In this document: piece by piece, positions 51,616-61,734 of the stretch | Layout of the letters: each line of letters begins with the position of its first letter | Position numbering within the stretch: position 1 is the stretch's first letter | Source: Hydra vulgaris | Lineage: Eukaryota; Cnidaria; Hydrozoa; Anthoathecata; Hydridae | Length of the DNA stretch: 64,000 nt | Direction of reading: 5' to 3' | NCBI RefSeq assembly: GCF_038396675.1 | Contig: NC_088921.1 | Coordinates: forward strand, 68,290,001-68,354,000 | Program-made: the position numbers and the translations under genes | Notes under the pieces: model-generated | Database searches by the model: none | Seen by the model: the letters and a program-made list of their open reading frames with translations, nothing else | Told to the model about the DNA's origin: nothing

Positions 51616-52616
51616 CAAAAATATAGTTAACAAATGTAAGATTAATGACAAGTTTGAAGAAAGTATTAAACAGGTAAACATACTCTTATAATGGTGACAG
51701 AATATTAACCAAAGTTAATGATTCAATTTTTTTACTTTTAATTAACTAAATATGCACTACGAGTTTTCTCTCACAAATTTTGTAAGATGTTGTGATGTTT
51801 TTAACTTAATGTTAAAATCTTTTAACAAGTTTAATTTGCTAAACGAATAGTATAGCAACTGATTGGGATTAAAGATTTTTATCAACATCTCTCTTTTCGA
51901 GAAAAAAATCTTCATCAAGAAGAGCAAAAAGAACAAAGGTTCTTCAGGTTCCATGTATGTAATTCCTATTAAATTATCATGACATCAGTACCATTGAAAA
52001 TAGTTATAGTACCAAAAACATGTTGTTTTGTGTACTATTTGCATATTTTTATGTGTAACTCTGTATTTTGTTATCAATCAATAGGTTGTTTTTTTTTTTG
52101 AAAAGATGCAGCTCAAAAATATTTTTTAAAAGCAAAACAAGACAAAAAAAATTGTGATAAATTCTGCCACTTCATTCATGCGCTTCTGTCAATTCATTAT
52201 CTGTAGTTTCATAGGAAAGCTGAAAACTCAATATCTGAGTCTTAAGTAAATAGATGGCGTTAGGCAAACAACGTACACGAGACCCCGGTATTAATTTAAA
52301 AATCTCTCGAAGGAAATGAATACATAAGAGTGAGTTTTAATAGTTCTTTTTATTCTCCTATGAAAAAATGTTTTAATAAGGTACCGTCTTGCTAAATTTT
52401 ACAGTTTCTATGGTTTAAAGAAAACTTTTGATAGTCATGCTACTTTTAGCGGCGCATTAATTTTTTTAAAACCATTAGAATATGAGGTTTTCCGAAAATT
52501 TGGTTTTTTCCCAGAATTGTTTGAGGTGTAGTTTATAAATGTACAACCCAAAAGTCAGCAAAAGTAAAACTGGTTTTTGTTTTTTGACTAAATCCGACGT
52601 TGGTACTAGAAAGTCT
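51616..52616. other. Gene-free stretch
   Basis: No convincing gene or structured repeat recognised. Confidence 0.5.
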
Positions 52617-53336
52617 CGACTTGATAGTCGCAATTGAATCAAACCATAAACCTTTAACATCATCACATATTCTATATTTTCCTATTTAAATAAAATATAC
52701 TTAAATAAAAACATTATATTAAGTTCGTCTAGTGCCACTAATTTTTTTTTTTTTTAACGTTTTAGTTTACATTTGTTAGTTCGTTTTTACAATATATTGA
52801 GAGTAGATAAAAGTTAATACAAATTGTAAAGTAAGCAAATACTACTAACATTTGAAAAACTAGGTATCTGAAAAAAGATCAGTAAGATCATATGGTTAGA
52901 ACCTTATACGGGTGTAAACAAAATATTAGGTTATAAAGTAACTATAAGTACAACATAATAAAATATAATGCGACTGCGACTTGATAGTCGCAGTTGAATC
53001 AAACCATAAATCTTTGACATCATCACATATTCTATATTTTCCCAGTACTTAATTTATCCCAGTACTTAAATTAAAACATTATTTTGAGCTCGTCTAATAC
53101 AACTATTTTTTTTTTTTTTTTAACACTTCAGTTTACATTTGTTAGTTCGTTTTTGCACTATAATAAGATTAGATAAAAATTAATACAGTTCATAAAGTAA
53201 GCAAATACTACTAACATTTAAAAAACTAGGTGTATGAAAGAAAATCAGAAAGATCTTATGGTCAAAATCTTATACTAGTGTAAACAGAATATTAGGTTAT
53301 AAAGTAGCTATAAGTACAACATAATAAAATAAAATC
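52617..53336. repeat. Tandem duplication of about 360 bp, LINE family 2 3' region
   Basis: CGACTTGATAGTCGCA starts at 52617 and again at 52977, and the following 350 bp (T-rich run, TTTACATTTGTTAGTTCGTT, AAGCAAATACTACTAACATT, TATAAGTACAACATAATAAA) repeat in order with about 10 percent differences. It sits at the 3' side of LINE family 2 copy 2, and part of it matches the 3' side of copy 1 near 32565. Confidence 0.8.
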
Positions 53337-54438
53337 AACAAACACTATTATTTAAAAGTAAAATATTTGTAGTATAGGTAATAAAGTTTAATATTCCGAC
53401 ATAAATATTATTTATATGATATAAATATTATTTTCAAGTTTTGATAATATAAGAGAGCAAAAGATTTTTTAGCTTAATTTTAAAAAGATGTAAAAAAAGT
53501 AAGTAGAACAAAGTTAAAATTAGGATAAACAACTTTATTCTAAAAATGAGGTGCACGATAATCAATGCAAAGTTTGTTCGACAAAAAAGCTCATATAGAA
53601 GGTTGGTATTTCTTAAAGAGTAACCATTGGTAGGTTTCAAGGTCATTAAATTGTTAAAAACGGCAGGAGAAAGAATATTTATATATATATATATTATACA
53701 AAGCATAAAGTATTAAAATAGTTCGTAAATATTAAGAATTTATTTCAGAAAAAAGTAAAGAGTGAGAATAACGATCAGCAAAATTAATTACACGCATAGC
53801 ATGTTTCTGATGGAGAGATTGTAACTTACTTCTTTCAGTGCTTGCCTAAGCAATATTTGCATAATTCATATAGCTATGAATGAATTTATGATAAAGTGAA
53901 GATAAAGCTTTTATATTTACATAGATTCAGGCCTTATAAAAAATTCCAATATTTTTGGAAAGTTTAGTACCAACATAGTCAATATGTTGCTTCCATGTGA
54001 TGGAAGTTTCTCATTAAGGAATACACCTAAAAATTTTGTGACGCAAACACAAAAAATATGCACAAAAGTTTGTGATGCAAATATCAGGTAGACTGGGGGT
54101 AAATAACGTTTTTTAGTTATTAAATGAAAGAGAATTTTCCATTATGTTTTTTTAGCTTTTAGGGTAAGTTTATTGCATTTGAACCAGCTAGAAATATTTT
54201 TGAGTTTTTCATTCATAGTAAAAAGTTTGTTAATGTTGTATCATAATATCATCCACAAACATGATACTTAAAAGATTAGAAGCTCTATGCAAATCATTAA
54301 TGTAGATTAAAAAAAGAAGTGGACCAAAAATTGATCCTTGCGGATCACCACATAAAATATCGAAAACATTTTTTTGATAAGGATCGTTAAAAGAAACAAA
54401 TTGTTTTCGGTTTGTTATATAACTTTTAAGCCATTTAA

Positions 54439-55580
54439 GGTAGCTCCATGTTAAAAAAACACTAAAAAATCAATTATGATTATGTTATCTTATTTGAAAT
54501 TTATTCTAGATTCAGAAAATATATATCTTTTAAACTCAAAATTAAAAGTAACATACATTTTTTTAGGGTACAGTCTTTTAGCAACGCCCCTAGCAACGGT
54601 GATTTCCTGTCTTTTTAGTCAGGTTTTTAGTTGGTGTACATTTTGAAGTGAAAATGAATCTCACTAACCATCTTCTTTAAACATACCATTAGCTATTCAT
54701 AATGCAATAAAACAGATTCTTATTGATTTGTGCTCTGAAAATTTGTTAAAACAATGTTTTCAGAGTACTACTCAAAATTCAAACGAAGCATTTAATTTGG
54801 TAAAGGTGCCCTAAAGATGTATTTGTTTGCAAAAAAGTTTTAGATATTAGTGTAGCTTCAGTTGCTATTCATTTCAATAATGGAATGTCCAATTTTTCAA
54901 AAGCTTTTGGGATTCTAAATCTTAAATTCGGATATGTTGATAGTTATGGTTCGTGTATAATAAACAGCCGCCATCAGCGCCATTTAAAAAGAAAATTTTC
55001 TGAAGCTTTTAAAAAAGACAGAAAAATGCTGAGAGCGGTCAAAAGTGATTTTTTAATAAAGAAAAGGATGTTGAAAGTGGAAAGTTTTATTCTCCAGGAA
55101 AAAATTTGAAAATACTATTATATGCTTTTTAAATGTGTTTTTTACAGAATTGTTTTTTTCGATACTGCACAAAATTTAAAATCTTAAAAAGTATAAAAGC
55201 AATCAACTTGAAATTTTTAGGGTGTGCTCCATAACAAATACTTAATTTTTAGGGTGTGCTCCATAATAAATACTTAATTTTTAGGGTGTGCTCCATAACA
55301 AATACTTAAGGGACTGTAGCAGAATTACACAAAGTTAATGCTTTGTGCTTGAATCATACAAATTTTTTGAAATTTTTAGGCTCATTGGATGTATATTTTA
55401 AAAGTTATAAAGTTTTAAAAGTGTGTTAAATTTTACATATTTTTTGCTTACTCAGCAAAACAAAAAGTTTTTTATTGTTTTTTGGAGTGAATTTGAGAAA
55501 TGATTATTCTTTTTATTTAAAGTTATTTGGAAAAATTATTCTTTAAAATGCAGAAGTTATTTTTTCAACCATAAGCCACC
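54439..55580 (+). mobile_element. Kolobok-like DNA transposon nested in LINE family 2
   Basis: TTAA stands on both sides (54435-54438, 55581-55584). The ends are GGTAGCTCCATGTTAAAAAA and, inverted, GGTGGCTTATGGTTGAAAAA. Removing the insert with one TTAA rejoins the LINE reading NF-KWLKSY. TTAA duplication is typical of Kolobok and piggyBac. A plus-strand segment at 54840-55109 reads VASVAIHFNNGMSNFSKAFG.. with a basic KRKFSEAFKKDRKMLRAVKS tail, similar to the C-terminal tail of Kolobok-type transposases as I recall. 1142 bp, so internally deleted. A 33-bp tandem triplet (AGGGTGTGCTCCATAACAAA) lies at 55219-55309. Confidence 0.7.
55219..55309. repeat. 33-bp tandem triplet
   Basis: TTTTTAGGGTGTGCTCCATA plus ACAAATACTTAA repeated three times, inside the Kolobok-like element. 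Confidence 0.9.
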
Positions 55581-55929
55581 TTAAAAATTATGTCACTTCA
55601 TAATATATAAGTTTATAAACCAAACACCATGATTTACTGTTTCAAAATATGATACAGTATTAAAAGTATTAAACATTATTTAAAGCATTTCATTCAAATG
55701 CTTTTAATAAATCTAAACAAATACCTAAAGTGAATGGCAAATTTTTGAAAGAGCTAGAGATTTTACGGACAAATTGGATAATTGCATGCTCAGTAGAACT
55801 ATTTTTTTTAAACCAAACTGACTTTTATAAAAAAATTTCTTCTCCATAAATTAAGTATATTGGCAATTGCTTGGACATTAAACAGTGTTCTGAGTAATAT
55901 CTATGTTTAAGTTAAGTTCTTCAACAAAT

Positions 55930-57013
55930 TTAAAAATAAACAAAGTACAAAAAACTATAAAACACAAAAAACCATCATCATCACCAAGTTCTCTAAACCA
56001 TTCACAAATATTCGTGGTCTTCGAAGTAACTTTTCTTCTGTTGAGTCTTATCTCTTGCAAAGTTCACCAGACCTACTTGCTCATTGTGAGACTAATTTGA
56101 GTTCGGCTGTCTCATCTTGTGATCTTAGTGTTGATGGTTATCTTCCTCTAATTCGTAAAGACTCCAATAGTCACATGCTTGGCCTCGGCATTTATATTTG
56201 TAAGAATTCATCCATTTGTCGTGAAACTAGGTTTGTATCCACAGACTATTCTTTTATGCGCTTTCGTTTAGCACCACTTCACTCATCGCCATTTTCTTTG
56301 TTCTATATCGCTCTCCTTCATCTTAAGACTGCACTTTTGATGTTCTTTTTGATGTTCTTTCAGATCAAATTGACCAAGCCCTCTCTCTTTATCCATCAGC
56401 TAATATAGTTGTTGTCGGTGACTTTAATGCTCACCGAACTGGATGGCTTGGCTCTAGTGTCAGTGATTCTGCAGGCATTAAAGCACACAACTTTTGCCTT
56501 TCTCAATCCCTAACTCAAATAGTCAACTTTCAAACTCGCTTTCCTGACAATCCGAATCATTTATCTTCTCTACTCGACTTATGTCTTGTTTCTGATCCTA
56601 GTCAGTGCTCAGTTTCTCCACATTCACCCTTAGGTGCTTCTGATCACAGTTTGATCTCTCTAAAACTAATATCTTATTCTTCTTCATCACCTGAATCCCC
56701 CTATTATCGTACCACTTACAATTACTTTAAAGCTGACTGGGACTCTTTCCGTGATTTTCTTCGTGATGGCTCTTGGGTAGAAATCTTTCGTCTTTCAGTC
56801 AACAAATGTGCTTCTTACATAACTTCGTGGATTCAGGCTGGCATGGAATCTTTTGTTCCCTCTCGACAATTCCAGCTCAAGTCTCACTCTCCTCCATGGT
56901 TTTCCTCACACTGTGCTGATGCAATTGCCAATCGGTACCGTTACTTCCATATCTATCAGCAAAACAATTCTCCTGAAAACAGGCGTCTGTTTATTACTGC
57001 TAGAAACCATTGA
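55930..57013 (+). pseudogene. LINE family 1 endonuclease (copy F), broken
   Basis: Segments read AHCETNLSSAVSSCDLS (Glu), a frameshifted stretch with VVVGDFNAHRTGWLG (Asp, Asn, His) near 56410, and SDHSLISLKLISY near 56640. A start matching MNKVPK reads INKVQKTIKHKK, so the initiator is lost. The frame changes near 56060, 56330 and 57013. Confidence 0.75.
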
Positions 57014-57091
57014 AAAAGGTTTTGTCTAACGCCAAAGCCAGCTATTCTCAGATCATGAAATCTCATATTTCATCACAAAAGTTAGGCTCTC

Positions 57092-58871
57092 GTGACTTAT
57101 GGAGAATCTTTAATAGGATTTAATAATAAGGGCAAATCCAAAATTCCACCTCTCTTGTATGGTTCAGACTTTGTCATCTCACCTAAAGACAACGCTGAAT
57201 CGTTTGCTAAAAACTTTTCATCAATATCATCTCTCGATTCCACTAGTTGCATTCTACCTGATATTGCCAACAAACAGGTTGATCTATTGTTTGACATTCG
57301 TATCATTCCAGCTTCTGTATCTAAAGTGATTTCCTGCCTAGACTCTTCTACAGCTTGTGGCCCGGAAACATACCTGTTATTGTCTTGCAGAAGTGTTCTC
57401 CGGAACTGTTGTCTATACTCTCAAAACTATTCAATTAGTGCTTATCAGAGTCTTGGTTTACAGCCGGCTGGAAAACAAGACTCTGATAAGCACTATTATC
57501 CGTATTTCAGCATCTGTTATCTCTATTTCAAAAATTCTGGAGAGCGATCTGGTTCGTCTAACTACCGTCCCATTAGTCTTCTTCCTATTATAAGTAAGGT
57601 TTTTGAATCTTTAATTAACAAATACTTAATTTCTCATCATGAATCTAATAACTTTCTGACCATCAATATGGATTTCGATCTTCTCGTTCTACAGCTGATT
57701 TGCTAACAGTAATAACCGATAGGTTTTATCGTGCATTAGATAAAGGTGGAGAGATTAAGGTCATTGCTTTTGACATTTCAAAAGCTTTTGATAAAATTTG
57801 GCATGCTGGTCTTCTCCATAAGCTTTCTTCTTATGGTGTATCTGGCAACATCTTTAAGATTATTGAATCCTTCCTTTCCAATCTTAGTATAAAAGTTGTC
57901 CTCGATGGACAGCACTCTTCTTCTTATTCTGTAACTTCAGGGGTTCCTCAAGGTTCTATCCTCGGCCCTATACTCTTTTTAATTTACATTAACAATCTTC
58001 CAGATATTCTCATATTTAAGGTGGCATTGTTTGCTGATAATACTACCATTTATTCTTGTCGTTATAAGAAGCCAACACTTTCTGATTGCTTGGAGGGGGC
58101 ATCTGAGCTTGAAAAGGATCTCACTTCTGCTACATCATGGGGCTCACAGTGGCTGGTGAACTTCAATACAGATAAAACTCAATTTTTTTCAGCCAATTGC
58201 TATCGCAATAAGTTATATCTTCCTATATTTATGAAAAGTAATGTACTTGATGAGTCATCTACCCTTCATCTTCTAGAATTAACTCTTACTTCCAATCTTT
58301 CTTGGAAACCATATATCAAATCTGTTGCAAAATTAGCATCTGCTAAGGTTGCATCTCTTTATCGAGTTGACACTTTCTTACTTCGGATTCTATTCTCTAT
58401 CTCTATAAATCTCAAATCCGGCCTTGTATGGAATACAGTTGTCATATCTGGGGCGGATCATCTAATGATGCCCTTTCTCTTTTAGACAAGGTGCAAAAAC
58501 GCATTGTAAACATAGTTGGATCTGCTCTTGCAGCCAACCTCCAACCATTACCACATCGTCGTAATGTTGCTTCTCTTTCTCTTTTCTACAAATACTATAA
58601 CGGGCACTACTATAAAGAGCTAGCATCTCTTGTGCCATCTACTAAAACTCATTCTCGTGTTACTCGTCATTCAATTAAGTCTTATCTATTTTCTGTGACT
58701 GTTCCTAAGTGCTCCAAAAACTCTTATTTTTCTAGTTTTTTTCCTCGAACATCAGTTCTTTGGAATTCGCTTTCTTCATCTTGCTTTCCTGATTCATATT
58801 ATTTGCAATCCTTTAAGTCGTCCGTCAATCGTTATCTTGCTTTACAACCTTCATCTTTTCTCTTCCAGTAA
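57092..58871 (+). pseudogene. LINE family 1 reverse transcriptase (copy F), broken
   Basis: Open pieces at 57092-57706, 57700-58485 and 58428-58871. Palm motifs: FDISKAFDKIW, GVPQGSILGPILFLIYINNL, FADNTTIYS. The second catalytic Asp of FADD is Asn, so this copy would be inactive even without its frameshifts. The C-terminus GGSSNDALSLLDKVQKRIVN..FPRTSVLWNSLSSSCFPDSY is complete. At about 57440-57490 a short piece is duplicated. Confidence 0.8.
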
Positions 58872-58890
58872 CTTCCAACTTTAATTAGCC

Positions 58891-59268
58891 TTCACAGCAA
58901 AAAATATAACGCTAACATAACGGTTACATAACGCTAAATGAAAAGTTTGGCGTTATGTTTTCCGTTATATTAGTAATTAATCTGTCTAAAGCGTTATGTT
59001 GGCCAAAGTTATTTGTATATTTGTATATAAATGTAATGTGTTTGATTAACCGTTATGTTTACCGTTATGTTGGTTGGAAATATGTCATCACCTTATAATA
59101 TGACATCATAAAAGTATTTGTAAAAAAAGCGCGAGTTGAAAGTATCTTTGAAAATTGTTTAATTGTTGCACGAGGATTTTTTATAAGAAATAAGACAAGG
59201 TTGATTATTTGTAGCAAAATTCAATGATTTATAAATCATTGAAATATATACCATAATGCATTGATATA
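58891..59268. other. Stretch with clustered CGTTATGTT motifs
   Basis: (C/G)CGTTATGTT or its inverse AACATAACG(G/C) occurs about seven times between 58905 and 59075. Some are paired as inverted repeats. No coding sequence seen. Confidence 0.6.
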
Positions 59269-59270
59269 TA

Positions 59271-59299
59271 ATAGGTGTATGCATATGAAACCGCTGTTT
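59271..59299. repeat. Left terminal inverted repeat of mariner
   Basis: Perfect 29-bp match to the inverse of 60528-60556. Confidence 0.92.
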
Positions 59300-59443
59300 A
59301 AAATAAGACAAGTTAATTTTCTTTTTAAGACAAAATTAATGTATGGATGATTATGTGTGTGAAACTACGTTCAATTTGCTTTAAATATCATAGTTTTTAA
59401 TTTGATTTTATTCATATCTAGATAATTTTATACATCTTTCAAA

Positions 59444-60517
59444 ATGAACAACTTTGTGCCTTCAAATATGCATTTGCGGGAAGTATTACTTCACTATTTT
59501 ATTTTAAAGAAAACTGCTGCAGAAAGTCATCGTTTGCTTGTAGAAGCTTATTCTGACCATGCTTTATCTGAAACAACTTGCAGAGATTGGTTTAGAAGAT
59601 TTAAAAGTGGCGATTTCGATCTTGACAACAAGGAACGTGGTAAACCTCCAAAAAAATTTGAAGATTCAGAATTGCAAAGTTTATTGGACGAAGACGATGC
59701 TCAATCCCAAGAACAATTAGCAGAAGAGTTGAATGTTGATCAGGCAACAATTTCAAGACGTTTACAAGCTCTCGGTAAAATAAGAAAGGAAGGAAAATGG
59801 GTTCCACATGAATTGAAAGAACGTGATATTGAAAGGCGTTTAGTGACATGCAAAATGTTATTGAATCGTTTTGAAAGAAAGTCTTTTTTGCATCGAATAG
59901 TGACTGGAGATGAAAAATGGATTTATTTTGACAATCCAGTCCGCACAACACATTATGTTGACCCAGGCGCACCTGTAAAATCAACACCAAAGAGGAATAT
60001 TCATGGAAATAAGGTTTTGCTGTCTATTTGGTGGGATCAGATTGGTGTGGTATACTATGAGTTGCTAAAACCTAAAGAAACAATTGATGGGCCACTTTAC
60101 AGACTCCAATTATTCCGTTTAAGAAAAGCATTAGAAGAAAAACGACCCGAATATGCTGAGAGACACGATAAAATAATTCTTCAACATGACAATGCTCGTC
60201 CTCATGTTTGTAAAGTTGTTCAAACAGCGTTGAAAACTATCGGATGGGAAGTCTTATGCCACCCGCCGTATTCACCAGACCTTGCTCCATCAGATTACTA
60301 TTTATTCCGATCAATGTCACATGGCTTGGCAGATCAGCACTTCTCGAATTATGAAGAGGTCAAAAAATGGCTCGATGATTGGATAGCTTCTAAACCTGAG
60401 AAATTCTATTGGGATGGAATTCATAAGTTACCAAAAAATTGGCAAAAAGTAGTAGAAAATAATGGAAATTACATTCAAAGAAATATAAATAAAACATCTC
60501 CAAAACAAACGTTCTAA
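59444..60517 (+). CDS. Mariner transposase, full length, DD34D intact
   Basis: 357 residues, slightly longer than the usual 340-350. The N-terminus holds two helix-turn-helix regions (TAAESHRLLVEAYSDHALSE around 25-45, and QEQLAEELNVDQATISRRLQ around 89-108). WVPHELKERD is the linker motif. Catalytic residues: Asp in VTGDEKW (about 155), Asp in LQHDNARPH (about 248), Asp in PYSPDLAPSDYYLF with exactly 34 residues after the second. The cut-and-paste reaction occurs at TA. WDGIHKLPKNWQKVVENNGNYI closes the protein. No frameshift or stop. It is the only complete transposase in the window. Confidence 0.93.
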   Translation: MNNFVPSNMHLREVLLHYFILKKTAAESHRLLVEAYSDHALSETTCRDWFRRFKSGDFDLDNKERGKPPKKFEDSELQSLLDEDDAQSQEQLAEELNVDQATISRRLQALGKIRKEGKWVPHELKERDIERRLVTCKMLLNRFERKSFLHRIVTGDEKWIYFDNPVRTTHYVDPGAPVKSTPKRNIHGNKVLLSIWWDQIGVVYYELLKPKETIDGPLYRLQLFRLRKALEEKRPEYAERHDKIILQHDNARPHVCKVVQTALKTIGWEVLCHPPYSPDLAPSDYYLFRSMSHGLADQHFSNYEEVKKWLDDWIASKPEKFYWDGIHKLPKNWQKVVENNGNYIQRNINKTSPKQTF

Positions 60518-60527
60518 TTCAAAGAAA

Positions 60528-60556
60528 AAACAGCGGTTTCATATGCATACACCTAT
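60528..60556. repeat. Right terminal inverted repeat of mariner
   Basis: Perfect inverse of 59271-59299. Confidence 0.92.

Positions 60557-60750
<194 letters not shown>

Positions 60751-60822
<72 letters not shown>
60751..60822. repeat. (TA)n microsatellite
   Basis: TA dinucleotides; followed by an AT-rich palindrome ATATATGATTTATATATAAT-type up to about 60905. Confidence 0.9.
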
Positions 60823-60826
<4 letters not shown>

Positions 60827-60905
60827 CCCTAAATAAAATCATATAATATATGATTTATATATAATATATTAATAATATATTATATATAAATCATATATTA
60901 TATAA

Positions 60906-61485
60906 CTTATATAATATTATTGTTATTTTAATTTTATTTTTTAATTTGATTAGTTAATTTGCCTTATTACCACAAAATAATATTTATACAAAACATGGTT
61001 AATATCATTACTTTCATAATTTATATTGTAACTAGAAAAGAAATAACAAAGAAGAAGATAAAATGGTCAAAGCTGTTCTTGTTAAGTACCTTGGCGAACG
61101 AAAAATTGTTATTGCTAATAATAGCAGTATTATTAATTTTTTAAATAATGGTATGCATATTTATTTTTAAAAATTTCAGAAATACACATTTAATAATGTT
61201 TATAGATTGTTAAGAATAATATAAAATTTTTATGTAATATTTTGCCTAAGTAAAATTTTTGCAAATGTATATGCATGCTATTTAATATTTTCATTTTAAT
61301 TCTTAATCAAGTTTACATAGAGTAACTTTAAAAGCAGACTGCAAAACATTTCAATATAATATATAAAATATATCTTTATTTATACACATATATATTTTTT
61401 TTATTTTATTATGTTTTATTTTAAGTTGCTGCTTTTAAGTGGGGTTGTCAAATTCTGTTGTCAAAGTTACCCCACATTACCTTTT
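60906..61485. other. Gene-free AT-rich stretch
   Basis: No gene recognised. A short inverted pair, GTGGGG / CCCCAC, lies near 61439 and 61470. Confidence 0.5.
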
Positions 61486-61587
61486 TAATTTTTTAAACTC
61501 ATTTAAACTAATTTTTTAAACTCATTTAAACTAATTTTTTAAACTCATTTAAACTAATTTTTTAAACTCATTTAAACTAATTTTTTA
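61486..61587. repeat. 23-bp tandem repeat, about 4.5 units
   Basis: Unit AACTAATTTTTTAAACTCAT plus TTA; almost identical copies. Confidence 0.9.
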
Positions 61588-61734
61588 AATAAATTTGAAA
61601 TATTCTTAGAGCCTACAAAAAAGACAGATCTGAAGAAAAATTATGTTTTGTTTTTATTTTAGTTTCAAAGTTGTGTTTTTATTTAAAGTTATGTTTTCAT
61701 TTTAGTTTCAAAGAAGTTTGCTAGTACAAGTGGG

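Larger units (their letters stand above)
53337..55870 (-). mobile_element. LINE family 2, copy 2, split by a Kolobok-like element
   Basis: The minus strand has a TVNH motif (AFDTVNH region) near 55640, NFKWLKSYI spanning the nested insertion, TNRKQFVSFND, GDPQGSIFGPLLFLIYINDLH near 54345-54290, FVDDI where FADDT is usual (54260), NWFKCNK-like text near 54185, and NGYSLRNTNLLYELFCR near 53620. The catalytic Asp pair is retained but the neighbouring Ala is Val. Frameshifted. Confidence 0.75.
55871..58890 (+). mobile_element. LINE family 1, copy F, plus strand
   Basis: Collinear with copy C. It starts in the 5' untranslated region (compare ACGGTGTTCTGAGTACTATC in copy C), then endonuclease, then reverse transcriptase, and ends near 58890 without a clear A tail. 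It abuts the family 2 copy directly. Confidence 0.85.
59271..60556 (+). mobile_element. Mariner transposon, apparently intact
   Basis: Inverted repeats of 29 bp are perfect at both ends, beginning ATAGGTGTATGCATATGAAA and continuing CCGCTGTTT. TA flanks both sides (59269-59270, 60557-60558). Length 1286 bp, the classic mariner size. A single uninterrupted transposase gene lies inside. The right flank is a (TA)n tract. Perfect repeats and an open gene point to recent insertion. Confidence 0.92.

Noticed and set aside
52475..52666. Small minus-strand frame of 63 residues
   Set aside because: No motif, and it overlaps the start of the LINE-derived tandem duplication.
54885..55109. Independent small basic protein gene
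   Set aside because: It lies within the TTAA-flanked element and is better explained as the remnant tail of its transposase.
59601..59990. 129-residue minus-strand frame
   Set aside because: Shadow of the mariner transposase on the other strand.
60959..61144. 61-residue hydrophobic plus-strand frame
   Set aside because: Composition follows the AT-rich DNA; no family or splice context supports it.
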